A DNA stretch of 64,000 nt from Burkholderiaceae bacterium. Lineage in GTDB: Bacteria > Pseudomonadota > Gammaproteobacteria > Burkholderiales > Burkholderiaceae. Shown here one piece after another: positions 53,765 to 64,000 of the stretch (its first letter is position 1; each line of letters opens with the position of its first letter). Made by a program: the position numbers and the translations under genes. The notes below the pieces were generated by a model that worked only from the letters and a program-made list of their open reading frames with translations, did not search any database and was not told where the DNA came from. The stretch spans positions 1 through 64,000 of the forward strand of contig JAHFQJ010000002.1 of the NCBI GenBank assembly GCA_023266335.1. The letters run 5' to 3'.

Positions 53765-55012
53765 TTACATATTTTCAATCATAACATTACCAAAACCGCT
53801 GCAGCTTACTTGTTTTGCACTATCTAATAAACGAGCGAAATCATAAGTTACTTTTTTGGATAAAATAGATTTTCCCATGCTGTGTATAATTAAATCAGCC
53901 GCTTCTGCCCAACCCATATGCCTTAACATCATTTCTGCAGATAATATTTCTGAACCTGGATTTACGTAATCTTTACCTGCATATTTAGGTGCAGTACCAT
54001 GTGTTGCTTCAAATATAGCAATGCTATCAGATAAATTTGCACCCGGAGCAATTCCAATACCGCCAACTTGAGCAGCTAATGCATCAGAAATATAATCACC
54101 ATTTAAATTTAATGTTGCAATTACTTCATATTCAGCCGGTCTTAATAATATTTGCTGTAAAAATGCATCTGCAATTGCATCTTTAATTACAATATCTTGC
54201 CCATTATGCGGATTTTTAAATGTATGCCAAGGTCCGCCGTCTAATGGTAATGCTCCGAATTCTGTTTGTGCTAATGCATATGCCCAATCACGGAATCCGC
54301 CTTCCGTAAATTTCATAATATTGCCTTTATGAACAATGGTTACAGATTTATTGTTATTATCAATAGCATATTGAATAGCTTTACGTACTAAGCGTTCCGT
54401 ACCTTCTTTGGATACAGGTTTAATTCCGATTGATGATGTTTCAGGAAAACGGATTTTTTTAACTCCCATACTTTCTTTTAAAAAAGTAATTACCTTTTGT
54501 ACTTCAGGAGTACCAGCATTCCATTCAATTCCTGCATATATATCTTCAGAATTTTCACGGAAAATTACCATATTTGTTTTATGCGGTTCTTTTAATGGGG
54601 AAGGCGTACCTTCAAAATAGCGAATGGGGCGTAAACACACGTATAAGTCTAATTCTTGGCGTAAAGCTACATTGAGTGAGCGGATACCGCCGCCGATCGG
54701 TGTAGTTAAAGGTCCTTTAATTGAAATTAAATATTCTTTTAAAATATCTAATGTTTCTTGAGGTAAATATACATTTTCACCGTATATTTTAGTCGCTTTT
54801 TCGCCTGCAAAAATTTCCATCCAAGAGATTTTACGTTCCCCTTTATATGCTTTTTCTACAGCTGCATCTACTACTTTTATCATTACAGGAGTAATATCAT
54901 ATCCAATGCCATCTCCTTCAATATAAGGAATAATAGGCGTGTTCGGCACAGTTAACTTACCGTCTTGTATAGTAATTTTTTCACCTTGCGGGACTTTTAC
55001 GTTTTGATACAT
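53765..55012 (-). CDS. icd: NADP-dependent isocitrate dehydrogenase
   Basis: A 415-aa TCA-cycle enzyme converting isocitrate to 2-oxoglutarate. [16 protein letters not shown] at the start, [30 protein letters not shown], the [12 protein letters not shown] block, [18 protein letters not shown], and [10 protein letters not shown] in the C-terminal domain match Icd of the E. coli type, with Ser in GGGIRSLN at the regulatory position. TTTAAAGGAAAAAT precedes the ATG. Confidence 0.97.
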   Translation of the reverse strand: MYQNVKVPQGEKITIQDGKLTVPNTPIIPYIEGDGIGYDITPVMIKVVDAAVEKAYKGERKISWMEIFAGEKATKIYGENVYLPQETLDILKEYLISIKGPLTTPIGGGIRSLNVALRQELDLYVCLRPIRYFEGTPSPLKEPHKTNMVIFRENSEDIYAGIEWNAGTPEVQKVITFLKESMGVKKIRFPETSSIGIKPVSKEGTERLVRKAIQYAIDNNNKSVTIVHKGNIMKFTEGGFRDWAYALAQTEFGALPLDGGPWHTFKNPHNGQDIVIKDAIADAFLQQILLRPAEYEVIATLNLNGDYISDALAAQVGGIGIAPGANLSDSIAIFEATHGTAPKYAGKDYVNPGSEILSAEMMLRHMGWAEAADLIIHSMGKSILSKKVTYDFARLLDSAKQVSCSGFGNVMIENM

Positions 55013-55102
55013 ATTTTTCCTTTAATTTTTATTATATAGATATTAAATTAATCATGTTAACTTTGCAATATTGGCTAGGGATTTAATTTTATTTACCCAA
55101 AA

Positions 55103-56098
55103 TTAATTATTATTTAAATTCCCATAAATAAATACAGCTTTATCAATAGCTTCCAGCATACTGTCTATATCTGCACAATATTTATCTGCAATATCTATGG
55201 CTGTTCCATGGTCAACTGATGTTCGAATAATCGGCAAACCCAAAGTAATATTTACACCTTTGCCAAAAGTCGCATATTTAAATGGTGCTAATCCTTGGTC
55301 ATGATACATACAATAAAAGCAATCTGATGGCTTTAAAAACATGGTATCACCAGCATATGGTCCTGTAACATTTATATTTTGCTGCTGTAATTTTTGTATA
55401 GCAGGAATTATGAATAGCTGTTCTTCTTGCCCAATATGTCCGCCTTCTCCGGCATGCGGATTAAGCCCAGCTATTTTTATATGCGGGGTTTTAAGATTAA
55501 AATAATTTTTTAAATGTTTATCTAATAAAATAATATCTTGATAAATTTTATCTTGAGTTATTTTTTCAGCAATGTCAGTCAGCGGAATATGAGTAGTAGC
55601 TAAAGCTACCCTTAATCTTGTATTCCTAAAATTATCTATACCGCTAAGCAGCATTATTATTCTTTGAGCTGAAGTTTTTTCTGCTAAATATTCTGTATGC
55701 CCGTGGAATTTATATTCTTGTCCAAGCAGATTGAATTTAAGTTGTGCCTGATTAATAATGCCTTTATGAATTGGAGCAGTAACCATGGCATCGTATTTTT
55801 TATCTAAACAGCCTTGAATAGCTTCATTCAGTATATTTAATACATATGCACTGTTATGTTCATTTAGTTTTCCCTGAATTATTTCTTGTGCTGCTGGAAT
55901 ATGAATAATACTGAGCTGATTAAAAATATTAGCAGTTATATTACATTTATCTGCCGTATTTTTAAGAGCATATTTACAGCCTATAAGATGTATATTTACT
56001 TTAGTATTCTGCAAATATTTTACGGCTGCTTTTAAGCTGATTTCTAAACCAATTCCGGCTGGTTCGCCTGTTGTTAGTGCAATATTAATTTTATTCAT
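55103..56098 (-). CDS. pdxA: 4-hydroxythreonine-4-phosphate dehydrogenase
   Basis: Starting at 56098 gives MNKINIALTTGEPAGIG (331 aa), the normal family start; the frame extends 12 codons further. PdxA oxidises 4-phosphohydroxy-threonine in vitamin B6 synthesis. TAPIHKGIINQA, GHTEYLAEKT, IAGLNPHAGEGGHIG, GPYAGDTMF and the metal-site CMYHDQGLAPFKY are visible. It is 66 bp downstream of uvrB on the same strand. In other proteobacteria pdxA is commonly next to rsmA, which here is 53 kb away. Confidence 0.94.
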   Translation of the reverse strand: MNKINIALTTGEPAGIGLEISLKAAVKYLQNTKVNIHLIGCKYALKNTADKCNITANIFNQLSIIHIPAAQEIIQGKLNEHNSAYVLNILNEAIQGCLDKKYDAMVTAPIHKGIINQAQLKFNLLGQEYKFHGHTEYLAEKTSAQRIIMLLSGIDNFRNTRLRVALATTHIPLTDIAEKITQDKIYQDIILLDKHLKNYFNLKTPHIKIAGLNPHAGEGGHIGQEEQLFIIPAIQKLQQQNINVTGPYAGDTMFLKPSDCFYCMYHDQGLAPFKYATFGKGVNITLGLPIIRTSVDHGTAIDIADKYCADIDSMLEAIDKAVFIYGNLNNN

Positions 56099-56164
56099 AT
56101 AGTTATCTATTTCATTTTGTGAACCACGTTCCAATGCTGTTAAAATTATTTATAGATGTAATTA

Positions 56165-58216
56165 TTACATAAAAAATGCTTTTTTTAGTTGTTCTAATTT
56201 ATCCCTGCACTGTGCAGCCTTTTCAAATTCAAGATTTTTGGCATGGGCTAACATTTGTTTTTCAAGTTGCTGAATTGATTTGGCTATAGTTTTACTATCC
56301 ATATTTACAATATCATCTTCACTATATAAACTTTCCTCGGCATTTTTATGCTTATTTTTGCCTTTTCCTGTATTTTTAGTTTGATATATCCCGTCAAGAA
56401 TATCTTTTACCGGTTTTATAATTCCTCTAGGATTAATATTATTTTCTTGGTTAAAAATAATTTGTTTGTTACGCCTTCGGGTTGTTTCATCAATGGCTTT
56501 TTTCATAGATTGAGTTATATTATCGCCGTATAAAATTGCTTTGCCGTTTAAATTACGTGCTGCACGCCCGATGGTTTGAATTAAACTTCTTTCTGAACGT
56601 AAAAACCCTTCTTTGTCTGCATCTAAAATAGCAACTAATGAAACTTCCGGTATATCTAAGCCTTCACGCAATAAATTAATCCCCACTAACACATCAAATT
56701 CACCTAAACGTAAATCACGGATAATTTCTACACGTTCAACAGTGTCAATATCAGAGTGCAGATAACGGACTTTTATATTATTTTCACTTAAATATTCAGT
56801 TAACTGCTCTGCCATACGCTTGGTTAAGGTCGTGATTAATACTCTTTCTTTTTTAGGAATACGTAAATTGATTTCACTTAAAACATCGTCAACTTGCGAT
56901 AGGCTAGGTCTAACTTCCAAAATAGGGTCTATTAATCCCGTAGGGCGTACTAACTGCTCTACAATTGCTTGAGTATGTTCTAATTCATAATTTGCTGGTG
57001 TTGCTGAAACAAATATAGCTTGCCTCATTTTTTGCTCAAGCTCACTAAATTTTAGAGGTCGGTTATCTAATGCTGAAGGTAATCTAAAACCATATTCAGC
57101 TAAGGTAGTTTTACGTGCTTGATCGCCATTATACATACCGTTTAATTGTCCGATTAACACATGAGATTCATCAAAAAACATTAATGCATCATCAGCAAGA
57201 TAATCAATTAATGTCGGTGGCGGAGTACCCGCTGGAGAACCTGCAATATGTCTGCTGTAGTTTTCAATTCCTTTACAAAAACCAATTTCATTTAATAATT
57301 CTAAATCAAATTTAGTTCTTTGCTCTAACCTTAATGCTTCAACTATACGGTCATGGCTGCGGAAAAACTCTAAACGATGTTTAAGTTCCTGCTGAATATC
57401 TTTAATAGCTTTTAAAATTGTATGCCTTGGTGTTACGTAATGCGAACGCGGATATAGAGTAAAACGTGGAATAGATTGCTTAACTTTTCCGGTTAAAGAA
57501 TCAAATAATTGTATATTATCAATTTCATCACCAAATAAACTAATTCTTACCGCTAATTCTGCATGTTCAGCCGGAAATATATCAATACTATCTCCTCTTA
57601 CTCTAAAAGTACCGCGCATAAAATCTACTTCGTTTCTTTCATACTGCATATATACTAACCGCTTGATAATATCACTCTGACTGATTTTATCACCAAGTCT
57701 AACTAATAAAATCATCTGCTGATATTCACTTGGATTACCGATACCATAAATTGCGGAAACTGTGGCTACAATAATTGTATCTCTACGCTCAATTAAGCTT
57801 TTAGTCGCAGATAAGCGCATTTGCTCAATATGCTCATTTATAGCTGAATCTTTTTCGATAAATAAATCACGGTTCGGCACATATGCTTCCGGCTGATAAT
57901 AATCATAGTAACTTACAAAATACTCCACTGCATTTTTTGGAAAAAATTCTTTAAATTCGCTATATAGCTGTGCGGCTAAAGTTTTATTCGGTGCTAAAAC
58001 TAAGGCAGGTCTGCTGCATTGTGCAATAACATTTGCCATAGTATAAGTTTTACCGCTCCCTGTAACACCTAATAAAATTTGTTTATCAATTCCATGGTTA
58101 ATATTATCTACTAATTGCTTAATTGCCTCCGGCTGGTCGCCTGCAGGCGGATAGGGTTCAATGAGGCTATAAATTGAATCAGAAGAGTTATCTGATGTGC
58201 TGAGTTTTTTCTGCAT
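56165..58216 (-). CDS. uvrB: Excinuclease ABC subunit B
   Basis: I start at the ATG at 58216 (683 aa); an in-frame TTG five codons upstream is less likely. The damage-verification helicase of nucleotide excision repair. Walker [10 protein letters not shown], the beta-hairpin [67 protein letters not shown] as consecutive motifs, and the C-terminal UVR motif ([24 protein letters not shown]) are intact. Confidence 0.97.
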   Translation of the reverse strand: MQKKLSTSDNSSDSIYSLIEPYPPAGDQPEAIKQLVDNINHGIDKQILLGVTGSGKTYTMANVIAQCSRPALVLAPNKTLAAQLYSEFKEFFPKNAVEYFVSYYDYYQPEAYVPNRDLFIEKDSAINEHIEQMRLSATKSLIERRDTIIVATVSAIYGIGNPSEYQQMILLVRLGDKISQSDIIKRLVYMQYERNEVDFMRGTFRVRGDSIDIFPAEHAELAVRISLFGDEIDNIQLFDSLTGKVKQSIPRFTLYPRSHYVTPRHTILKAIKDIQQELKHRLEFFRSHDRIVEALRLEQRTKFDLELLNEIGFCKGIENYSRHIAGSPAGTPPPTLIDYLADDALMFFDESHVLIGQLNGMYNGDQARKTTLAEYGFRLPSALDNRPLKFSELEQKMRQAIFVSATPANYELEHTQAIVEQLVRPTGLIDPILEVRPSLSQVDDVLSEINLRIPKKERVLITTLTKRMAEQLTEYLSENNIKVRYLHSDIDTVERVEIIRDLRLGEFDVLVGINLLREGLDIPEVSLVAILDADKEGFLRSERSLIQTIGRAARNLNGKAILYGDNITQSMKKAIDETTRRRNKQIIFNQENNINPRGIIKPVKDILDGIYQTKNTGKGKNKHKNAEESLYSEDDIVNMDSKTIAKSIQQLEKQMLAHAKNLEFEKAAQCRDKLEQLKKAFFM

Positions 58217-58499
58217 AAGAAAAATATACAATTACGTGAACTTTAAAGGATAAATTTATTATACTACAAGTTTAATTTTAGGGTTGAGTATTTATTTAAT
58301 CCGATGCTGGATAAATAAAAATAGTAAAATAAGATAAAAATTTCATTTTAATCGATCAAATAAATAAATTATTCTGCAGGCTTTTAAGTTTGAAATATTG
58401 AGAGTACTTAAAATAAAGCAATAGCATCTTAATCTATGAATAAATTTAATATATAATAAAAATATAATCAAAAAATTACTAAAAATAATACTCTTCATT

Positions 58500-59900
58500 A
58501 TGAATACATTCTCTGCTAAAACACTATATGACAAATTATGGGATATACATACTATCCATACAAATGAAGACGGTACAACTTTAATCTATATTGACAGGCA
58601 ATTACTGCATGAAGTAACCAGTCCTCAAGCTTTTGAAGGTATGCATAATTCAGGCAGAAATATCTGGCGCAAAACCGCAAATATTGCAGTAGTAGACCAT
58701 AATGTACCAACTAAAAACCGCCATTTAGGCATTCAAGACAGTATTTCTAAGCTGCAGGTTGAAACACTAGATAAAAACTGTGATGAACAAAATATTGTGC
58801 TTTTTAATATGAATGATATTAGACAGGGCATTGTTCATGTTATGGCACCGGAACAAGGCGTAACCTTACCTGGTATGACAATTGTATGCGGAGATTCTCA
58901 TACAAGCACACATGGTGCATTTGGAGCAATGGCTTTTGGCATTGGAACATCTGAAGTAGAACATGCATTAGCTACTCAAACTTTAATGCTTAAAAAAGCT
59001 AAAAACATGCTGGTTAAAGTAAATGGTCAATTACCTAGGTATTGCAGTGCAAAAGATATTGTTTTAGCTATTATTGGTAAAATCGGCACAGCTGGCGGAA
59101 CTGGCTTTACTATTGAATTTGCTGGTCAAGCAATCCAAGATTTAAGCGTAGAAGGACGCATGACTGTGTGCAATATGGCGATTGAGGCAGGCGCTAGAAC
59201 TGGTATTATCGCTGTTGATGATAAAACTATAGAATATTTTAAACATAAACCGTATAGCCCGCAAGGTACAGAACTGGAACAAGCTATTCAATTTTGGCAC
59301 ACTTTAAAATCTGATAACAATGCTCATTTTGATAAGGTTATAGAACTGGATATTACCAATCTGAAGCCTCAAGTTACATGGGGAACATCTCCAGAAATGG
59401 TAGTAGACATTAATTCTCAAGTTCCTGTTTCATCAAATAGCGACATGGAAAAAGCTTTAGCCTATATGGGATTAGAACAAAATCAATTTATACAAGATAT
59501 AAGCGTAAATAAAGTATTTATCGGCTCATGCACAAACAGCCGCATTGAAGATTTAAGAGAAGCTGCACATGTGATACAAGCTATCGGCGGTAAAATTTCC
59601 AAAGATTTAACCCTAGCAATGGTGGTGCCTGGTTCTGGTTTAGTAAAACATCAGGCTGAACAAGAAGGTTTAGATAAAATATTCACTGATGCAGGTTTTG
59701 AGTGGCGTGATGCAGGTTGCTCTATGTGTTTAGCCATGAATAATGATAAACTTGAACCTGAAGAAAGATGTGCCTCTACATCAAACCGTAATTTTGAAGG
59801 CAGACAAGGTGCTAAGGGCAGAACACACCTAGTATCTCCAGCTATGGCGGCGGCGGCAGCAATGTTTGGTAAATTTACTGACATAAGTAAGTATTATTAA
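58500..59900 (+). CDS. leuC: 3-isopropylmalate dehydratase large subunit
   Basis: A 466-aa aconitase-family enzyme of leucine synthesis. [12 protein letters not shown] at the start, [43 protein letters not shown] with the first cluster Cys, and [13 protein letters not shown] with the other two. LeuD, its obligate small-subunit partner and normally the next gene, does not follow; argD on the opposite strand does. leuB is also absent. It is divergent from uvrB with 283 bp between. Confidence 0.96.
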   Translation: MNTFSAKTLYDKLWDIHTIHTNEDGTTLIYIDRQLLHEVTSPQAFEGMHNSGRNIWRKTANIAVVDHNVPTKNRHLGIQDSISKLQVETLDKNCDEQNIVLFNMNDIRQGIVHVMAPEQGVTLPGMTIVCGDSHTSTHGAFGAMAFGIGTSEVEHALATQTLMLKKAKNMLVKVNGQLPRYCSAKDIVLAIIGKIGTAGGTGFTIEFAGQAIQDLSVEGRMTVCNMAIEAGARTGIIAVDDKTIEYFKHKPYSPQGTELEQAIQFWHTLKSDNNAHFDKVIELDITNLKPQVTWGTSPEMVVDINSQVPVSSNSDMEKALAYMGLEQNQFIQDISVNKVFIGSCTNSRIEDLREAAHVIQAIGGKISKDLTLAMVVPGSGLVKHQAEQEGLDKIFTDAGFEWRDAGCSMCLAMNNDKLEPEERCASTSNRNFEGRQGAKGRTHLVSPAMAAAAAMFGKFTDISKYY

Positions 59901-59916
59901 GTAAAATTTAAATTGA

Positions 59917-59951
59917 GTAAAAAGAGAGCTAATTTAAAGCCCTCTTTTATA
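59917..59951. terminator. Bidirectional intrinsic terminator between leuC and argD
   Basis: AAAAGAGAGCT (59920-59930) pairs with AGCCCTCTTTT (59938-59948), 10 of 11 positions, around a 7-base loop. It is flanked by A-rich sequence on the left and T-rich on the right, fitting termination of both convergent genes. Confidence 0.82.
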
Positions 59952-59957
59952 TTTATA

Positions 59958-61169
59958 TTAATTTTTTTGAGCTGTTATCAATTCACGTAAAGTAATTATT
60001 AATAGGTCTAGTTCTTCATAACTAACAGTTAAAGAAGGCATAAAGCGCAAAACATTTGGTCTTGGTGCATTGAGTAAAACACCATACGGCGTCATATTTT
60101 TAGCTTGAATAACAATATTTTTTGCATAATCACCATCTAAAAGCAAAGCTCTTAATAAACCCTCACCCCGCTCGCCAACTAAATTAAATTCTTTAACTAA
60201 AACTTTAAGCTCATCAGATAGATATTGAGCTTTTTGCTGAACCTGAGTTAAAAATCCATCTTGCAAAATTGTCTCTAATACTGCAAATCCGACATTAGTC
60301 ATCAATGGATTGCCATTATACGTACCGCCTTGATCGCCTGCTTCAAAACAGCTTATTTCTTCAATAGATAATAATGCAGCTAAAGGAACACCGCCGCCAA
60401 TACCTTTGCCTAAAGTCATTATATGAGGCTTAATTCCTGAAATTTGATATGCAAATAAATGACCGCTGCGCCCGCAGCCTGATTGCACTTCATCACAAAT
60501 TAATAAAATATTATGTTCCCTGCATAATAACTCTAAACCCTGCATAAATTCTTTTGATGCGGGAATAACACCTGCCTCACCCTGAATTGGCTCTAACATG
60601 ATACCAATGGTATTATCATTAATTAGTAACTTTACACTGTCTAAATTATTAAATTCAGCTTTAACAAAACCTTCTACCTTAGGCGGGAAAATTTTATCAA
60701 AGCCGGCTTTGCCGGATGCACTCATAGTAGCTAATGTGCGCCCATGAAATGAATCAATAAATGTTATTATTTCAAATGCACCTTTTTTATTTTTTTGCCC
60801 CCATTTTCTTGCCAATTTAATTGCACCTTCATTAGCTTCTGCACCTGTATTTGTAAAAAACACCTTATCAAAATGACTATTATCAGTCAAAATTTTTGAT
60901 AATTTTATCATGGGTTCATTGTAAAATGCTGGACTTGGATTGATTAGCAAATTTGCCTGTTTAGTTAATGCTTCTATGATTGCAGGGTGAGAATGACCTA
61001 AGCAATTTACTGCCCAACCTTGCAGATAATCTAAATATTTTTTACCTTTATTATCATATAGCCACATTCCATCACCGCGTACAAAAATGTTATCCGGTCT
61101 ATCTACGATATACATTAATGAATTGGTATCAGTATCAATATTTTGCGTTTCTTCCGGATATGTGGTCAT
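59958..61169 (-). CDS. argD: Acetylornithine aminotransferase
   Basis: A 403-aa class III PLP aminotransferase of arginine (and lysine) synthesis. FVRGDGMWLYDNKGKKYLDYLQGWAVN, FFTNTGAEANEGAIKLARKWG, DSFHGRTLATMSASG, EPIQGEAGV, CDEVQSGCGRSG and LGKGIGGGVPLAALL, whose Lys binds PLP, are present. Ornithine or succinylornithine aminotransferases are close relatives. No other arg gene is linked. Confidence 0.9.
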   Translation of the reverse strand: MTTYPEETQNIDTDTNSLMYIVDRPDNIFVRGDGMWLYDNKGKKYLDYLQGWAVNCLGHSHPAIIEALTKQANLLINPSPAFYNEPMIKLSKILTDNSHFDKVFFTNTGAEANEGAIKLARKWGQKNKKGAFEIITFIDSFHGRTLATMSASGKAGFDKIFPPKVEGFVKAEFNNLDSVKLLINDNTIGIMLEPIQGEAGVIPASKEFMQGLELLCREHNILLICDEVQSGCGRSGHLFAYQISGIKPHIMTLGKGIGGGVPLAALLSIEEISCFEAGDQGGTYNGNPLMTNVGFAVLETILQDGFLTQVQQKAQYLSDELKVLVKEFNLVGERGEGLLRALLLDGDYAKNIVIQAKNMTPYGVLLNAPRPNVLRFMPSLTVSYEELDLLIITLRELITAQKN

Positions 61170-61518
61170 ATTTATTCTCTATAGTTATGGGTGCATACTT
61201 ATTCTAATCATTCAGCGAGATGAATATGGAAAAATTATAGCATAACACATAGTAAAAACCATAAATTTAAGCACGATTAGTATGCAAAAATACTGATTAG
61301 ACCTGACCAGTATAAATTTAAAGCCATTTATTACTAATTTATTTTTAATTGCTTATCTATGCAAACTTTCTATTACTAATAGTTGTAAACAGTTCTAGTG
61401 ATAAATTTTATCTTTAATAAATTAGTAATTTTCCTAGTTAAATCATATAGTCATTATTACACAAATAACAAATTGTATATGCTATAATATGTATCATTTT
61501 CTATCATATGTATAAAAT
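61170..61518. other. 349-bp gap with a family B end fragment
   Basis: The divergent argD-COG0523 region contains ATAAATTTAAGCACGATTAG at 61261-61280 followed by TATG, resembling one end of a family B element; no clear partner end was found. It is otherwise AT-rich, carrying both promoters. Confidence 0.45.
61481..61489 (+). promoter_or_regulatory. Candidate extended -10 promoter of the COG0523 GTPase gene
   Basis: TGCTATAAT has a perfect TATAAT with an upstream TG, 30 bp before the ATG at 61519. No good -35 is seen. The surrounding sequence is too imperfect a palindrome to call a Zur site. Confidence 0.4.
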
Positions 61519-62601
61519 ATGACTCAATCTTCACAGCAGAATTCTAAGCAAATAATCCCAGTAACCATATTAAGCGGCTTTCTTGGAAGCGGAAAAACAA
61601 CACTATTAAAGCATATTTTAAATGAAGCACATGGATATAAAATTGCTGTAATTGAGAATGAATTTGGTGAAGAAAACATAGATAATGAAATTTTAATATC
61701 AGATACTGTGCCTCAAATTATTCAAATGAGCAATGGCTGTATCTGCTGTAACATTAGAGGGGATTTGCAAAAATCACTTAATGATTTAATTATAAAATTA
61801 GATAATAAAGAAATAGAATTTGATAAAATTGTTATAGAAACTACAGGCGTAGCAGAACCAGGTCCAGTAGCTCAAACATTTTTTTTAGATGAAGAAATTA
61901 ATCAAAGGTATAGATTAGATGCAGTCATTACATTAGTTGATGCAAAACATGCTATGACTCATTTAGATAAACACGTACAAGTACAGCAGCAGATTGGCTT
62001 TGCAGACAGAATTTTGATTACAAAAGCCGATTTAACAGATGAAAAACAAATTGCTGAATTAAAAGCCCGTATCATAAAAATAAATCCAAGAACACCTATA
62101 AAAATGGTTTCATACGGTAAATTAGATTTAAAAGAGATATTTGATATTAAGGGCTTTAATTTAGATGATAAATTGGATATAGATCCGGAATTTTTAAATG
62201 CACATCAGCATGAACATAATCACGGTCATGCACATGAACATGATTGCCATGATGAGCATTGTACTCATGAGGAACATCATCACCAAAATCACCATCATGC
62301 TCACCATCATATAGATTCAATTCAATCTTTCGTATATCAAACAGATAAGCCGTTTATTTACGAAAAACTGGAAGAGTTTTTATCCGGCATTTTAACAGTT
62401 TATGGTGAAAAATTATTACGCTATAAAGGTATACTTTATATGAAGAACCTGAATAAAAAAGTAATTTTGCAGGGTGTACACCAAATTATGGGCAGTGATG
62501 TCGGCGGTGTATGGGCAGGTAAACCTAGAAGCAAACTAGTATTTATTGGTACAGAATTGCCTAAAGATATTATTTTACAAGGCTTAGAACTGTGTCATTA
62601 A
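61519..62601 (+). CDS. COG0523 GTPase (CobW/ZigA-like metal chaperone) with His-rich loop
   Basis: A 360-aa G3E GTPase. Walker A GFLGSGKTT (20-28), the metal-binding CICC (74-77), ETTGVAEPGPV, and TKAD for guanine specificity are present. Residues 229-264 contain a long His/Glu/Asp loop with about 20 His, then a CobW C-terminal domain. Zinc-regulated family members (ZigA, ZagA, YeiR) deliver zinc to enzymes when it is scarce; cobalt- or nitrile hydratase-related roles are alternatives. No cob gene is nearby, favouring zinc. Confidence 0.88.
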   Translation: MTQSSQQNSKQIIPVTILSGFLGSGKTTLLKHILNEAHGYKIAVIENEFGEENIDNEILISDTVPQIIQMSNGCICCNIRGDLQKSLNDLIIKLDNKEIEFDKIVIETTGVAEPGPVAQTFFLDEEINQRYRLDAVITLVDAKHAMTHLDKHVQVQQQIGFADRILITKADLTDEKQIAELKARIIKINPRTPIKMVSYGKLDLKEIFDIKGFNLDDKLDIDPEFLNAHQHEHNHGHAHEHDCHDEHCTHEEHHHQNHHHAHHHIDSIQSFVYQTDKPFIYEKLEEFLSGILTVYGEKLLRYKGILYMKNLNKKVILQGVHQIMGSDVGGVWAGKPRSKLVFIGTELPKDIILQGLELCH

Positions 62602-62608
62602 TGAATGG

Positions 62609-62694
62609 TATACTTATCTCAATTGGATTTAAAAGCAGTAAGACAGTAATTATGATGATGCATTACGCTATCTGCATGGAAGTTTGGCAAGTAT
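62609..62694 (+). repeat. Family B inverted-repeat element
   Basis: Eight bases after the GTPase stop the element begins TATACTTATCTCAATTGGAT and ends GGCAAGTATA. The left end matches other B copies well and the interior poorly. The remainder of the 326-bp gap before pckG shows no gene. Confidence 0.5.
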
Positions 62695-62927
62695 AAATTA
62701 GCTTACCATAACAAAAAAGATAATTGATAAATTTGTAATAATATTAAATAATTCAATCCATATAATAAATTAAATGGAATTGTTTAGATTTACAACTAAT
62801 ACCACTGAAATACTTACTACAGCAAATGCAAAAAATTACTTATAGCAGTAAAACAAATATAATACCCAAATAAGTTTTATATTAATAATGTCAATGTAAT
62901 AGTTTTTTAATGTAATTTAGGAGTTTT

Positions 62928-64000
62928 ATGAGCGAGTTAACTATGGAAATGATAGATATTAAAGTACCTAATTATGTTAAGCATCACGGCTTAATAGAAT
63001 GGGTACAGAAAATTGCGAATCATACTAAGCCGAATAATGTGTATTGGTGTGACGGCAGTATAGCAGAATATAATAATTTATGTAATCAATTAGTAGAAGC
63101 AGGTACATTTAAACGGCTTGACGCTAAAAAACGTCCTAATTCTTTTTTAGCCTGCTCTGATCCGTCAGATGTTGCACGTGTTGAAGAACGTACATTTATA
63201 TGCGCAGATTCAAAAGAAGAGGTTGGTGCTACAAACAATTGGATGAACCCTGATAAAATGCGCGGCATTTTAAATGAGTTATTTGAAGGCTGTATGTACG
63301 GCAGAACATTGTATATAGTTCCCTTTTCTATGGGTCCGTTAGGTAGCGATATTTCTCATATTGGTATTGAATTATCTGACAGCCCATACGTAGCTGTTAA
63401 CATGCGTACGATGACACGTATGGGTAAACAAGTGTTTGACATATTAGGCACAGACGGTAATTACGTTCCGTGTGTTCATAGCGTAGGTAAGCCGCTTGCA
63501 GATGGTGAGAAAGATGTAGCATGGCCATGTAATGATACTAAATATATTGTTCATTTCCCTAAAACCCGTGAAATTTGGAGTTTTGGTTCCGGCTATGGCG
63601 GCAATGCTCTGCTTGGCAAAAAATGTTTTGCATTAAGAATTGCTTCAACTATGGGCAGAGACCAAGGCTGGTTAGCTGAACATATGTTAATTTTAGGCGT
63701 AACTTCCCCTGAAGGAAAAAAATATCACGTGGCAGCAGCCTTTCCTTCCGCTTGCGGCAAAACAAATTTTGCAATGTTAATTCCGCCGGTAAGTTTTAAC
63801 GGCTGGAAAGTTACTACAATCGGTGATGATATTGCATGGATTAAACCTAAAAACGGCAAATTATATGCAATTAATCCGGAAGCAGGTTATTTTGGTGTAG
63901 CTCCAGGTACATCGCATAAAACAAACTATAATGCAATGGAAACATTAAAAGAAAATATTATTTTCACTAATGTTGCATTAACCGAAGATGGTGATGTATG
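62928..64000 (+). CDS. pckG: Phosphoenolpyruvate carboxykinase (GTP), 3' end outside window
   Basis: The reading frame starts at 62928 ([20 protein letters not shown]) with TTAGGAG five bases upstream, and stays open to the end of the window (357 codons). [13 protein letters not shown] is the kinase-1a/P-loop; [42 protein letters not shown] and [11 protein letters not shown] are GTP-PEPCK hallmarks. It converts oxaloacetate to PEP in gluconeogenesis. About 250-260 C-terminal residues lie beyond the window. With ppsR it suggests growth on organic or amino acids. Confidence 0.96.
   Translation, partial: MSELTMEMIDIKVPNYVKHHGLIEWVQKIANHTKPNNVYWCDGSIAEYNNLCNQLVEAGTFKRLDAKKRPNSFLACSDPSDVARVEERTFICADSKEEVGATNNWMNPDKMRGILNELFEGCMYGRTLYIVPFSMGPLGSDISHIGIELSDSPYVAVNMRTMTRMGKQVFDILGTDGNYVPCVHSVGKPLADGEKDVAWPCNDTKYIVHFPKTREIWSFGSGYGGNALLGKKCFALRIASTMGRDQGWLAEHMLILGVTSPEGKKYHVAAAFPSACGKTNFAMLIPPVSFNGWKVTTIGDDIAWIKPKNGKLYAINPEAGYFGVAPGTSHKTNYNAMETLKENIIFTNVALTEDGDV

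Noticed and set aside
61470-61510. Zur operator upstream of the COG0523 GTPase
   Set aside because: The sequence around TGCTATAATATG is not a convincing palindrome and fits better as an extended -10 promoter.
1-64000. CRISPR array
   Set aside because: No regularly spaced identical direct repeats of 24-40 bp were seen; the dispersed repeats found are inverted, diverged and unevenly spaced.

Overview
The window reads as a stretch of chromosome from a low-GC (about 30 % G+C by eye) Gram-negative proteobacterium. A betaproteobacterial affiliation fits best: lepB is followed by a DUF4845 pilin-like gene, there are FimV-type, ApaG-Rpe, PpsR and GTP-dependent PEP carboxykinase genes, and a T2SS pseudopilin set. 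This is inference from gene content and protein signatures; no phylogeny could be run. Very AT-rich codon use, many degenerate intergenic repeats and many normally clustered genes standing alone suggest a rearranged, possibly host-adapted genome.

Layout. 1-3.2 kb: rluB (5' end outside the window; open from base 3), rsmA, orphan nuoD. 3.2-12 kb: AddA-like helicase-nuclease, KefB-like antiporter, gabD, a DUF84/YjjX-type NTPase, serB. 12-24 kb: mainly cell-envelope genes (lepB, DUF4845, rsmH, a lytic transglycosylase, a LolB candidate, a short FimV-like protein, an L,D-transpeptidase, a DacA-like protein that has lost its catalytic motifs, an alpha/beta hydrolase, rpoH-tolB). A small 100-aa gene with a G10 tract lies in this part. 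24-29.5 kb: rimP-nusA-infB, with a repeat element inserted between rimP and nusA. 29.5-36 kb: exonuclease, TauE/SafE, ppsR, gspG-H-I and trpE.

35.9-46 kb: tRNA-Glu and tRNA-Asp, then an accessory island. It holds a type I restriction-modification system (hsdR ... hsdS ... hsdM) with a HepT/MntA-type HEPN-nucleotidyltransferase pair between hsdR and hsdS. Between hsdS and hsdM lie an unrecognised one-TM protein on the opposite strand, a DUF4160/DUF2442 pair, and an Rpn/PD-(D/E)XK 'transposase-nuclease' with a duplicated 5' fragment. hsdS is split by a 111-bp MITE-like insertion flanked by an 8-bp target duplication; removing the insertion plus one duplicate restores a 395-codon frame.

46-64 kb: mostly housekeeping genes, many as singletons (livJ-like, midA, gcvT, rpe/apaG, ruvX, M16 peptidase, icd, pdxA, uvrB, leuC, argD, a His-rich COG0523 GTPase, and pckG cut by the window end), plus one DUF4268 accessory gene.

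The most distinctive non-coding content is four kinds of small inverted-repeat elements: family A (ends TATACTAAT), family B (ends TATACTYATC), family C (ends GGGATTGTGCAAATA, one copy nested in a B copy) and the hsdS insertion (ends GAGAGTR). None encodes a transposase in the window, so they look like MITEs moved in trans.
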